A stretch of DNA of 64,000 nt from an uncultured Blautia sp. (lineage in GTDB: Bacteria; Bacillota; Clostridia; Lachnospirales; Lachnospiraceae): assembly GCA_900549015.1 (NCBI GenBank), contig URMH01000005.1, positions 21,834 to 85,833 on the forward strand, in the 5' to 3' direction. The position numbers and the translations under genes are program-made. Positions 1 to 8,183 of this stretch are shown here, in pieces (within the stretch, counting starts at the first letter, position 1; the number at the start of each line of letters is the position of its first letter). The notes under the pieces are model-generated. The model worked only from the letters and a program-made list of their open reading frames with translations. It made no database searches and had not been told where the DNA came from.

Positions 1-359
1 AATTTTACACCTTCTGCGGCAGATACCCACTCCACCCGTGTACGGCCTTTTTCCACGCCGAGATAGTCCAGCATGGAAAAAAGAAGTGTCATTCTTCTTC
101 TCGCATAATAATTTCCTGTACTGTAATGGCAGTCTCCCGGGTGGCAGCCGCACATGATCACGCCGTCCGCGCCTTTTTCAAACGCCCTTAAAATAAACAT
201 GGGATTTACGCGGCAGGAGCATGGAACGCGGATGATTTTTACATCTGCCGGATAGGTAAGACGGCTGCTTCCAGCAAGGTCTGCACCTGCATAGCTGCAC
301 CAGTTACAGCAGAATGCCACGATTTTCGGTCTGAATTCTTCTTTTGCTTCTATCGACAT
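1..359 (-). CDS. mvhD: MvhD-like iron-sulfur subunit of heterodisulfide reductase, C-terminus cut by window edge
   Basis: Small [2Fe-2S] protein that passes electrons between HdrA and a partner oxidoreductase (family knowledge). I translated about 119 residues from the ATG at 357-359; the reading frame is open to base 1, so the 3' end lies outside. Cysteine motifs FCCNWCSYAGAD near the start and MCGCHPGDCHY further on are the MvhD signature. The start overlaps the end of hdrA by 10 bp, so the two are translationally coupled. The partner enzyme (hydrogenase, formate dehydrogenase or methylene-THF reductase) would be downstream, beyond the window. Confidence 0.88.
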   Translation of the reverse strand, partial: MSIEAKEEFRPKIVAFCCNWCSYAGADLAGSSRLTYPADVKIIRVPCSCRVNPMFILRAFEKGADGVIMCGCHPGDCHYSTGNYYARRRMTLLFSMLDYLGVEKGRTRVEWVSAAEGVK

Positions 360-2338
360 ATTGCATCTACCTCCGCGATAATCTGTCTGTTGGAGAATCC
401 CTGCAGGTCCATTGCACCGGAAGGACAGGTAACGGTGCAGGCGCCGCAGCCCTGACATAACGCGTCGTTTACAACGGCGATTCGGCGCACCTCGCGGATT
501 CCGTGGTCGTTTACTTCTTTTTCCTCATAAGTGATGGCTCCGTAAGGACATACGTTGGCGCATGTGGAGCAGCCGTTACAGAGAAGCTCGTCGGATTTTG
601 CGGTACATGGATTTGTCATAAGCTTATCCTTTGCAAGAAGTCCGATCGCTTTTACTGCCGCAGCTCCCGCCTGGGCAACTGTCTCCGGAATATCTTTCGG
701 TCCCTGGCATACGCCGGAAAGGAAGATACCTGCTGTCGGAGACTCCACAGGACGGAGCTTTGCGTGAGCCTCTGTAAGGAAATTGTTTGTATCAATGCTT
801 GCAGTCAGCATGGTTGCGATCCGGCGCACGTCCGGTTCCGGCTCAATGGCCGCCGCAAGAACCACCATATCTGCCTCTTTTAAAATCTGTTTATTATCAA
901 GAAGATCCACACCCTGTACGAGAAGTTTTCCGTCCGGCTGTGGAATAACCTTTCCAACCTGGCCTTTTACGTAATTTACTCCGTACTGTTCTACTGCTCT
1001 TCTGTAAAACTCGTCAAAGTTTTTACCCGGTGTGCGGACGTCAATATAAAATACGGTCACATTTACATCCGGATATTTATCCCGGATCAGCATGGCATGT
1101 TTTGCCGTATACATACAGCAGATTTTGGAGCAGTAACTCTTTCCTCTGTCGTCTGCGCAGCGGCTTCCCACACACTGGATAAATACCATTTCCTTCGGCG
1201 CTTTTCCGTCGGAAAGACGCTCAAGATGTCCCTTTGTCGGTCCTGCCGCATTCATGATACGCTCAAGCTCAAGAGAAGTGATGACGTCCTTGCTCTGGCT
1301 GTATGCGTATTCATCATATTTATCGAGCTTGATCATATCAAAACCGGTTGCCACTACAATAGCTCCGTATTTCTGTGTCACGATCTCGTCCTGCTGGTCG
1401 TATTCAATGGCTCCCGCCTGACAGACTTTTGCACAGAGACCACATTTTCCTGTTTTAAACTTGATGCAGTTTTCTCTGTCAATGACAGGCACATTGGGGA
1501 TTGCCTGAGCAAACGGCGTGTAAATGGCGGTTCTGTTTCCAAGTCCTCTGTTAAACTCACTCGGGATTTTTTTGGAAGGACATTTTTCCTGACAGATACC
1601 ACAACCTGTACACTTGTCCATATTTACGCTTCTCGCTTTTTTGCGAATGTCTACTGTAAAGTCACCTACAAAGCCGGTTACTTTTTCCACTTCGCTGTAT
1701 GTATAGATATTGATTTTTTCGTGAGCTGCCGCTTCCACCATCTTTGGCGTCAGAATACAGGCGGAACAGTCAAGTGTGGGGAAAGTCTTGTCAAGCTGTG
1801 ACATTCTTCCGCCAATACTCGGTGTTTTCTCCACAATGTCAACTTCATATCCTGCGTCTGCAATATCAAGTGCCGTCTGGATTCCTGCAATACCGCCGCC
1901 GATCACAAGGGCTCTCTTTGTAACTCTGCTCTCGCCCGGTTTTAAAGGAGCATTTAAGTTTACTTTTGCAATGGCTGCTCTCGCAAGGATCACGGCTTTT
2001 TTTGTTGCCTCTTCCATATCCTTATGGATCCAGGAGCAGTGCTCACGGATGTTTGCGATTTCCACCATATATGGATTTAATCCCGCTCTCTCTGCAGCCT
2101 TTCTGAAGGTTGCCTCGTGCATACGCGGGGAACAGGAGCACACTACGATTCCTGTCAGATTTTTTTCTTTAATTGCCTCTGCAATTTTCGCCTGCCCTGC
2201 CTCGGAACACATATACGGATAATCCTCAGCATGGACAACGCCCGGCTCAAGAAGAGCCATCTCTGCTACTTTTTTCACGTCTACTGTTGCGGCAATATTG
2301 CTTCCGCAATGACAGACAAATACGCCGATTCTCTGCAT
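350..2338 (-). CDS. hdrA: CoB-CoM heterodisulfide reductase-type subunit A (HdrA), flavin-based bifurcation core
   Basis: 662 aa, the usual HdrA length. It is the FAD and iron-sulfur subunit that splits or merges electrons in soluble Hdr complexes. Visible in order: an N-terminal Cys-containing segment (VCHCGS, VVCSCSPR), a Rossmann FAD motif GGGIAG at 147-152, CSAC at 191-194, a ferredoxin cluster CTGCGICQEKCPSK near 243, CGLCAKVC, and two C-terminal 4Fe-4S motifs (CNGCSTCANVCPYG and CQGCGACTVTCPSG). It sits 5 bp after hdrC and overlaps mvhD. There is no methanogenesis context, so the native acceptor is not CoM-S-S-CoB; in acetogens such complexes serve methylene-THF reductase or similar. 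Confidence 0.93.
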   Translation of the reverse strand: MQRIGVFVCHCGSNIAATVDVKKVAEMALLEPGVVHAEDYPYMCSEAGQAKIAEAIKEKNLTGIVVCSCSPRMHEATFRKAAERAGLNPYMVEIANIREHCSWIHKDMEEATKKAVILARAAIAKVNLNAPLKPGESRVTKRALVIGGGIAGIQTALDIADAGYEVDIVEKTPSIGGRMSQLDKTFPTLDCSACILTPKMVEAAAHEKINIYTYSEVEKVTGFVGDFTVDIRKKARSVNMDKCTGCGICQEKCPSKKIPSEFNRGLGNRTAIYTPFAQAIPNVPVIDRENCIKFKTGKCGLCAKVCQAGAIEYDQQDEIVTQKYGAIVVATGFDMIKLDKYDEYAYSQSKDVITSLELERIMNAAGPTKGHLERLSDGKAPKEMVFIQCVGSRCADDRGKSYCSKICCMYTAKHAMLIRDKYPDVNVTVFYIDVRTPGKNFDEFYRRAVEQYGVNYVKGQVGKVIPQPDGKLLVQGVDLLDNKQILKEADMVVLAAAIEPEPDVRRIATMLTASIDTNNFLTEAHAKLRPVESPTAGIFLSGVCQGPKDIPETVAQAGAAAVKAIGLLAKDKLMTNPCTAKSDELLCNGCSTCANVCPYGAITYEEKEVNDHGIREVRRIAVVNDALCQGCGACTVTCPSGAMDLQGFSNRQIIAEVDAICR

Positions 2339-2343
2339 CAGCC

Positions 2344-2721
2344 CTACCTCCTGTATCTTCTGAATGCGCTGACTAAAAGCTGCTGCGGAAGTTCCGGATC
2401 AAGAAGCTCCGGAATCTCATTTGGAGATAAATAATCCTGTCCCTTCTGACGAACTACCATCTGTCTTGCAGCATCAATTAATTTTCCAGGTTTTACATCC
2501 CGCGGACAACGCTCCACGCAGGCAAAACAGGAAAGGCATTTCCAGAGAGATTTTGAATTTACAAGCGCCTCCACATCTTCATTTACCACATAAGAAACAA
2601 ACTGATGGGGTTTAATATCCATCTCGTTAAAGGACGGACAGGAAGCGGAGCATTTTCCGCATTTCATACATTTCAGAGGATTTACGCCGCTGATTTCTTT
2701 TATCATTTCTGCCTGATTCAT
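2344..2721 (-). CDS. hdrC: Heterodisulfide reductase subunit C-like ferredoxin (HdrC)
   Basis: 125-aa soluble protein with two 4Fe-4S motifs, CMKCGKCSASCPSF and CLSCFACVERCPRD, which relay electrons from HdrA to HdrB. Length and motif spacing fit HdrC of soluble HdrABC complexes. Its ATG overlaps the hdrB stop by 4 bp and hdrA follows after 5 bp, so the three are one translationally coupled unit. Confidence 0.92.
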   Translation of the reverse strand: MNQAEMIKEISGVNPLKCMKCGKCSASCPSFNEMDIKPHQFVSYVVNEDVEALVNSKSLWKCLSCFACVERCPRDVKPGKLIDAARQMVVRQKGQDYLSPNEIPELLDPELPQQLLVSAFRRYRR

Positions 2722-3506
2722 TTATTGTCCTCCTTTACTCCAAGTGCTTCCGCCAGAAGCTCTGTGAAATAATAGACGGGAAGGCTGTTTTCTGTTTTAT
2801 TTAAGTTATAAAGACAGAGAGGACAGGCTGTGATGAGCATTTCCGCCCCAAAGCCTTCTGCGCTTTCTGTAATTTTCTTGCACATATTCCCTGACATTTC
2901 TTTTTCTTTTAAGGAAATATATCCTCCACAGCATTCATTTCTATATGGATAAATCACAGGCTCTCCTCCGATCGCACGGATAAAATCTTCTATAACAGAA
3001 GGATTTTCCGGATCATCAAAAGCCATGATTTTTCCCGGTCTTAAAAGAAGACAGCCGTAATACGCGCCGATTTTTCTTCCTGTAAATGGATTTACCACTT
3101 TTTCTTTTATCTTATCAAAACCTACCCGGTCACGAAGCACTTCCAGATAGTGAAGAACCGTTGTCTCTCCCTTATATGGTTCAGAGAGCTGCATATAATT
3201 ATTTGCTCTCGTCTGAATGTCTTCTACATTTTTCATATCGTCATTGACGCGCTTGATCACATGATGACAGGCAGAACAGAGTGTCACAAGATCCTGTCCT
3301 TTTTCCTTTGCACCATTCAGGGCGCGGACGGAGGAAAGCTTTGTGGCAATCTCATCTGTTCCAAGAGGATATACTCCTCCGCAGCACTGCCAGTTTTCAA
3401 TTTCTTCCAGTTCGAAGCCCAGAGCTTTTGCAGAAGCTCTTGCGTAATCATCAAGAGTCTTCGCCTTTGTACGGAGTGTACACCCCGGATAATAACTGTA
3501 CTTCAT
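2718..3506 (-). CDS. hdrB: Heterodisulfide reductase subunit B-like protein (HdrB) with two CCG domains
   Basis: 262 aa. The two cysteine-rich CCG domains are intact: the first has GCTLR, WQCCGG and CSAC; the second has YGCLLL, NECCGG and CPLC. In HdrB these bind non-cubane iron-sulfur clusters at the active site. It lies 27 bp after the ldh stop with no hairpin between, so it is probably on the ldh transcript. The substrate in this non-methanogen is unknown. Confidence 0.92.
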   Translation of the reverse strand: MKYSYYPGCTLRTKAKTLDDYARASAKALGFELEEIENWQCCGGVYPLGTDEIATKLSSVRALNGAKEKGQDLVTLCSACHHVIKRVNDDMKNVEDIQTRANNYMQLSEPYKGETTVLHYLEVLRDRVGFDKIKEKVVNPFTGRKIGAYYGCLLLRPGKIMAFDDPENPSVIEDFIRAIGGEPVIYPYRNECCGGYISLKEKEMSGNMCKKITESAEGFGAEMLITACPLCLYNLNKTENSLPVYYFTELLAEALGVKEDNK

Positions 3507-3533
3507 AGTTTCCTTTGTCCTTTCTGTAAATCC

Positions 3534-4487
3534 TTATACTGTAAGGTCAAGCTGGGAAATAACTGCCTTCAGTGCATCTGCACTTGCACGAAGTTTCTCA
3601 ATTTCTTCCTGATTCATACGCATTGGGATTTTTCCCTGCACTCCGTTTGGACCTACAAGAGTCAGCGTACTTAAAGCCACATCCTCGATTCCATACTCTC
3701 CATGCATCATGGTAGATACGGTTGTGATAGAATCAGAAGCAGAGAGAAGAATTGCACAGAGCTTACATACTGCAGTAGAAACTGCATAGAATGTAGCTCC
3801 TTTATTTGCAATAATCTTGCCTCCGGATTTCTGCACATATTCCAGCATTCCCTCTTTATCAAGCTCTTCTACATCTTTTCCAAGTTCTTTCATTGTATGA
3901 TAAAATTCATCTACATTTACACCGGAAATATAAGCGCCTGTCCACGGAATGAAGGAAGTATCTCCATGCTCTCCAAATACATAGGCGTGAATGTTTTTCT
4001 GTGCCACTTTAAAATGTTCCGAAAGTCCGCAGCGCAGTCTTGCAGAATCCAGAATTGTACCGGAACCGATAATCTGATTCTCCGGAAGACCTGAAATTTT
4101 AGTAAATACATAAGTCATAATATCTACCGGATTGCTTACTATAATATAAAGAGCATTCGGAGCTGCTTTTACAATTTCCGGTGTAATGCTTTTTAAGATA
4201 TTTACATTTGTCTGTGTCAGCTCAATTCTTGTCTGTCCCGGTTTCCGCGCAATACCGGATGTGATAATTACAATATCAGAGTCTTTTGCATCTGCATATT
4301 CTCCTGCCTTAATAGAAATCGGATCTCTGAAACATGTTCCCTGGGCGATATCCATAACCTCACCCTCTACTTTTTCCTTATTGATATCGATCAACACAAT
4401 TTCTGATGCGATATCCGCACTTGATAAGGTATATGCAATTGTTGCTCCTACACTTCCTGCACCGATGATTGTAATTTTGCTGCTCAT
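3534..4487 (-). CDS. ldh: L-lactate/malate dehydrogenase family, probably L-lactate dehydrogenase
   Basis: 317-aa NAD-dependent 2-hydroxyacid dehydrogenase, normally pyruvate to L-lactate. It shows the Rossmann motif GAGSVG at 9-14, substrate arginine R87 in the mobile loop, the D147/R150 pair (LDSAR) and catalytic H174 in GEHGD. The residue that separates lactate from malate enzymes (structural position 102) is Arg81 in ARKPGQTR, which is malate-type in classic rules, although several clostridial lactate enzymes also carry Arg there (recollection, not checked here). The later GATFYAVS segment looks lactate-type. First gene of an operon continuing into hdrBCA-mvhD. Confidence 0.8.
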   Translation of the reverse strand: MSSKITIIGAGSVGATIAYTLSSADIASEIVLIDINKEKVEGEVMDIAQGTCFRDPISIKAGEYADAKDSDIVIITSGIARKPGQTRIELTQTNVNILKSITPEIVKAAPNALYIIVSNPVDIMTYVFTKISGLPENQIIGSGTILDSARLRCGLSEHFKVAQKNIHAYVFGEHGDTSFIPWTGAYISGVNVDEFYHTMKELGKDVEELDKEGMLEYVQKSGGKIIANKGATFYAVSTAVCKLCAILLSASDSITTVSTMMHGEYGIEDVALSTLTLVGPNGVQGKIPMRMNQEEIEKLRASADALKAVISQLDLTV

Positions 4488-4632
4488 AACATTCTCCTCT
4501 CACTTTGTCTTTTTTTTAACAATTACAGGTAAAAAAAATGGGGAACTTCTATTGCTTTTTTGTCTCCGCTTGACCGTTATTGACCTGAAATAGTTAATAT
4601 TTTCCGCTTTATAGTTAAGTTCCGCTTATATT

Positions 4633-4661
4633 AATATAGCATATAAAAGTATAAAGAACAA
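4633..4661 (-). promoter_or_regulatory. Sigma-A-type promoter for the ldh-hdr operon
   Basis: On the minus strand: TTGTTC (4656-4661), 17-bp spacer, TATATT (4633-4638). It lies about 145 bp upstream of the ldh ATG and downstream of the terminator of the preceding hydrolase gene. The rest of the 4488-4680 gap is AT-rich leader with no clear second motif. Confidence 0.6.
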
Positions 4662-4685
4662 TACTTTTTCTTTTTTTGTTAAAAA

Positions 4686-4725
4686 AAAGTCATATAAAAC
4701 TTTTGTCAAAGTTTTATATGACTTT
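4686..4725 (-). terminator. Intrinsic terminator of the NlpC/P60 hydrolase gene
   Basis: Perfect 18-bp inverted repeat (4686-4703 and 4708-4725) with a 4-nt loop. On the minus strand it is followed by a run of T, so it ends transcription from the hydrolase gene at 4769-6118 before the ldh promoter. Confidence 0.85.
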
Positions 4726-4768
4726 ATAAAATAATACCAGGACTTTTTATTAAATTTTCTCTCTATAC

Positions 4769-6118
4769 TTACACAAGTCTTCTTACAGAAAGAATCGTTC
4801 TGTATGTCGCATCGTTACTGATTTTGATTCCATCTCTTGAGTTGGAAGCATGCACAATCTGTCCATTACCCATATAAATTGCCACATGACCACCATAGCA
4901 GATTAAGTCTCCAGGCTGTGCCTCAGAATATGGCACTTCATATCCTGCATTCTGCTGCTCATAAGAAGTTCTCGGAATGCTCACACCAAAATTCGCATAT
5001 ACACTCTGTGTAAATCCGGAACAGTCAGCTCCTCCTGTAAGGCTAGTTCCACCCCATACATACGGATTACCCACAAACTGTGTAGCAAAATCTACAACGG
5101 AAGAACCGGAGCCTGAATAAGACGGAGTATCCTGACTTTCATACTCTTCCTGAGATACTGTATTATCAGAATCAATCACATTTCCATACTCGTCATATTC
5201 TACATCTTCAGAGCTTTCACTCTCTTCTGTGTATTCTTCCTCAGTGCTCTCTGTATCTTCGATTACATTTCCATCTTCGTCATACTGAACTTCTTCGTTT
5301 TCTGCCTCTTCCTGGGCTGCCTGCTCTGCCGCCAGTCTTGCAGCCTCTTCTTCTGCTGCTCTTCTTGCAGCTTCTTCTGCTGCGATTCTCTCTGCTTCCA
5401 GTCTCTCAATCTCAGCCTGCTGTTCTGCAATCAGGTTTGCATATTCTGTTGCCTGCTGCTGTGCATATGCAATCTCAGCATCGCAGTTTGCAGAACTTGC
5501 TCTTCTTGCATCAATCTCATTCTGAAGAACAACGGACTGCTCTTCATAGGAAGCTTTCATCTCTTCCAGTTCAGCCTGCTCACTCTCGTATTTTGTCTGA
5601 AGTTTTTTTACTTCCTCGATAGTATTTATGTATTTTTCAAGACTCTTTCTGTCCTGATCATACATTTTCTGTGTATACTCTGCTCTTGTGAGAAGGTCTG
5701 ACAGATTCTCTGCGTTCATCATCATCTGGAACCAGGCATCGTCTCCGCCTTTTTCATAAAGGTACTGGATACGTTTCTTCATAGCTTCGTACTGTTTATC
5801 GCGTGCCTTCTGTGCTTTTCCCAGATCCTGTTTTGTACGGACAATATCTACTTCTTTTGCAGAAATATCGTTTTTCAGCACATCAATGGAAACCATCACG
5901 TCTACAAGGTTTGCATCGAGAGTGGCGATTTCACTTTCCAACTGCTGTTTTGCCGCCCAAAGCTCGTCCATACGTGCATATGTAGCGTCTAACTGCTGGC
6001 TTGTCCATGCCTGCTCTTCTCTTAATTCTTCTTCTCTTGATGCGCTTACGCTTACTACCTGAGTCCCACACATTAAAAGCGCCATTGCAAGGCACATAAG
6101 TCTTTTCTTCATAATCAT
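4769..6118 (-). CDS. Secreted NlpC/P60 peptidoglycan endopeptidase with N-terminal coiled coil
   Basis: 449 aa. Signal peptide in the first ~26 residues (MKKRLMCLAMALL..., ending near VSVSA). Residues ~30-260 form a long Glu/Lys/Ala-rich coiled coil like PcsB/CwlO-type hydrolases. An acidic linker follows with two copies of a YDExGNVI motif. The NlpC/P60 domain spans about 341-449 with the triad C366 (DCSGF), H411 (GHVAIY) and H423 (IVHAS). It should cut stem-peptide bonds in the cell wall during growth or division. The second ATG (codon 3) is an equally good start. Monocistronic, with its own terminator. Confidence 0.92.
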   Translation of the reverse strand: MIMKKRLMCLAMALLMCGTQVVSVSASREEELREEQAWTSQQLDATYARMDELWAAKQQLESEIATLDANLVDVMVSIDVLKNDISAKEVDIVRTKQDLGKAQKARDKQYEAMKKRIQYLYEKGGDDAWFQMMMNAENLSDLLTRAEYTQKMYDQDRKSLEKYINTIEEVKKLQTKYESEQAELEEMKASYEEQSVVLQNEIDARRASSANCDAEIAYAQQQATEYANLIAEQQAEIERLEAERIAAEEAARRAAEEEAARLAAEQAAQEEAENEEVQYDEDGNVIEDTESTEEEYTEESESSEDVEYDEYGNVIDSDNTVSQEEYESQDTPSYSGSGSSVVDFATQFVGNPYVWGGTSLTGGADCSGFTQSVYANFGVSIPRTSYEQQNAGYEVPYSEAQPGDLICYGGHVAIYMGNGQIVHASNSRDGIKISNDATYRTILSVRRLV

Positions 6119-6194
6119 TCACCCTCGTAACTTTTAATACTTATATGTAACATTTATGAAATATCTGTTTTAATTCTTCTACATATTAACATAC

Positions 6195-6253
6195 TGTTAC
6201 GTTGTTTGCAAGAGTTTTTTACAGGAAAGTTTAAAAATTTGTAACATTTACAA
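6195..6253 (-). promoter_or_regulatory. Upstream region of the NlpC/P60 gene with TGTTAC/TGTAAC motifs
   Basis: The gap 6119-6308 has a perfect inverted repeat TTGTAA-CAT-TTACAA at 6239-6253, a TGTTAC at 6195-6200 and a TGTAAC at 6146-6151. These hexamers match half-sites of the WalR (YycF) box family. A possible promoter on the minus strand is TTGCAA-N17-TAATAT in the same stretch. No complete direct-repeat box is present here, unlike the two neighbouring genes. Confidence 0.35.
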
Positions 6254-6308
6254 TTTTTAACGAAATGGTTTACGTGGGTTTTTGAGAAAGAATTACGAAT
6301 TTATAACA

Positions 6309-6356
6309 AAAGAAACGCTTCTACAACTTTTCCTGCCGTTTCAGAAGCGTTTCTTT
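6309..6356 (-). terminator. Terminator downstream of the first GW-repeat hydrolase
   Basis: Perfect 14-bp arms (6309-6322 and 6343-6356, AAAGAAACGCTTCT type) with a 20-nt loop, just after the stop codon at 6374. The T tract on the minus strand is short. Confidence 0.7.
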
Positions 6357-6373
6357 ATTATGTGTATTAAATT

Positions 6374-7993
6374 TTAAGAGAATAAATCTGCAAGAATCTG
6401 ATCTGCTGTCTTATATTTGTAACCTTCCGGGTCGCTGAGGGTATTGCTGTTCCATCTGAAATAATTTCCATTACGGATATAATTACCGCTTGATTCGTGA
6501 TAATCGTATTTGCTCACACCCGGGTATCTTGCCATATATCTCTCTGCCAGTGCAATCGCCTGGCTGTTATAGCTACCGCTTGGTGTTGGCGTACCGGAAA
6601 TCTGACAACCGGCATTTGGTGTAGAATGCACAATCACAAGACTCTTATCGGAGCACTGTCCAAGGACAATCCATGTATGACCGGAATTATATCCTATATC
6701 CCCAGGCAGGAATTTATAATTGGAAGAAGCCAGATTCGCCTGGGTCAGAATGCTTCCCCAGCCTCTTGTTCGATAGCTTGGTCCAACATCTCCGGAAACA
6801 ACCGTGTATCCGTATCCCTCTCCGCTTGTACTGTGCATTACCTGGTAAGCTGCCCAGCCCACAAATCCGGAGCAATCAAGTCCCTTTGCACGATTGGCTG
6901 CGCTTAAATCGTTCCAGTTATGATAATCATAGCTGCTGTCCTGGCTGTCATACCACTGTTTCCACATAGGACTTACGCCTTTTCTTGTGGAATCGTTCCA
7001 GCCGCCGCCCCATACATAAAGAGCCTGTCCTACCGGCTGGAGTGCTCCTGCCAGATAGTTTTTAATAGTTCTTGTACCACTTGGCTTCTCTGTATTTGGT
7101 CCGCTTGTTTTTAAAGAAGAAACTCCGTCTTTGTCAAACACATACGTTTTTCCATCAATTTTCATTTCCGTATTTTCCACACGGACTCCACCATTTTTCG
7201 GATTCAAATAATACTTCTTGCCTGTGCTTTTTATCGTAAGCCAGCCTGTATGCTTTCTTCCATCTGTACTCAGAAAATAATAGGTTTTTCCATCAATTTC
7301 TTTGAAGCCATGAACCATTGCTCCGTCTCTGTCCGATTTTGGCGCTGAATTAAAATAACATTTTTTCTGGGAAGAAAATGTTTTCCAACCTAACGCCATA
7401 CGTCCTGACGGATTAAAATATCTTACAATATTTTTCTTTGTGTCTTTGAGCATCACGTCCTTTGACATGATTCCTGTCTTCGTATTAAAGTAATATTTAT
7501 ATTTTCCCTCATATAGCCAGCCTTTTCTCATAATTCCGCTGCTTTTATCGAAATAATATTTATTGCCTTCCAAAGTAAGCCAGCCTTTTACCATGACGCC
7601 GGATTTTGTAAAATAACGCCTGTTTCCGCTGCCATCCTGCCGCCAGCCAATAGCCATATGCAAATCCTTTTGCTTACATTTACTTAAATTGCCGCTTCCG
7701 AAATAATATTTCTTTCCATTCAGGGTAAGCCAGCCTTTTTTCTGAACTCCTGTTTTTGGGTCAAAATAATATTTTCGTTTTTCATTTGTTTTGCTGTCTG
7801 TCAGGGTAAGCCAGCCTTTTGCCTTGGCTCCGCTCTGTAATATGTAATACTGCTTCCCTCCTATTGTCTGAAAGCCTTTCTTAGATGCCGCTTCTACGCG
7901 GACAGGATTAGAAACTGATGCAGCTCCTGCCATAGCAAATACAAGCATCAGGAGCAGTCCAAAAATTCTGAACTTCTTACATACTTTCTGCAT
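6374..7993 (-). CDS. Secreted cell-wall-binding-repeat protein with C-terminal NlpC/P60-like domain
   Basis: 539 aa. Signal peptide (hydrophobic stretch at about 10-26). Residues ~40-300 are a ladder of ~20-residue repeats of the GWxxxxGKxYYF type, the fold used to bind choline or other wall polymers. The C-terminal half has a cysteine-protease-like domain with C374 (GLDCSGF), H439 (SGHTW) and H456 (VIVHS). A wall-anchored hydrolase is the best reading; the cut bond is not predictable. Close paralogue of the next gene (8184-9791), the two sharing long identical stretches. Own promoter and terminator. Confidence 0.88.
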   Translation of the reverse strand: MQKVCKKFRIFGLLLMLVFAMAGAASVSNPVRVEAASKKGFQTIGGKQYYILQSGAKAKGWLTLTDSKTNEKRKYYFDPKTGVQKKGWLTLNGKKYYFGSGNLSKCKQKDLHMAIGWRQDGSGNRRYFTKSGVMVKGWLTLEGNKYYFDKSSGIMRKGWLYEGKYKYYFNTKTGIMSKDVMLKDTKKNIVRYFNPSGRMALGWKTFSSQKKCYFNSAPKSDRDGAMVHGFKEIDGKTYYFLSTDGRKHTGWLTIKSTGKKYYLNPKNGGVRVENTEMKIDGKTYVFDKDGVSSLKTSGPNTEKPSGTRTIKNYLAGALQPVGQALYVWGGGWNDSTRKGVSPMWKQWYDSQDSSYDYHNWNDLSAANRAKGLDCSGFVGWAAYQVMHSTSGEGYGYTVVSGDVGPSYRTRGWGSILTQANLASSNYKFLPGDIGYNSGHTWIVLGQCSDKSLVIVHSTPNAGCQISGTPTPSGSYNSQAIALAERYMARYPGVSKYDYHESSGNYIRNGNYFRWNSNTLSDPEGYKYKTADQILADLFS

Positions 7994-8046
7994 ATCTACC
8001 GTCCTTTTTTCTGCGCTCCATTTGGAAACGCTATTCTTTACGATTT

Positions 8047-8094
8047 TGTTACAATTCTGTAACCCATTATATATGATAACAAAGTTCTCGTCAA
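8047..8094 (-). promoter_or_regulatory. Promoter of the first GW-repeat hydrolase with an overlapping WalR-like box
   Basis: Minus strand TTGACG (8089-8094), 17-bp spacer, TATAAT (8066-8071). Directly downstream, on the plus strand, lies TGTTAC-N5-TGTAAC (8047-8063), which fits the published WalR consensus TGTWAH-N5-TGTWAH. Its place over the expected transcription start suggests repression rather than activation (inference). Confidence 0.65.
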
Positions 8095-8138
8095 CAACGT
8101 TTTGATATTTTCAGCATTTTGCCTGTAAAAAGCCCGAA

Positions 8139-8172
8139 AAAAAGATGGAAGATTTTTCTCTTCCATCTTTTT
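8139..8172 (-). terminator. Intrinsic terminator of the second GW-repeat hydrolase
   Basis: Perfect 14-bp arms (8139-8152, 8159-8172), 6-nt loop, then a run of seven T on the minus strand. It lies 11 bp after the stop codon. Confidence 0.85.
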
Positions 8173-8183
8173 CTCAATCTTAT

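Noticed and set aside
4488..4632. Rex (NADH-sensing) site before ldh, from a TTGTTAA near the start codon
   Set aside because: Only one half-site matches; the second half (AAGACAA) fits poorly. Fermentation genes make Rex likely in general, but the sequence does not show it here.
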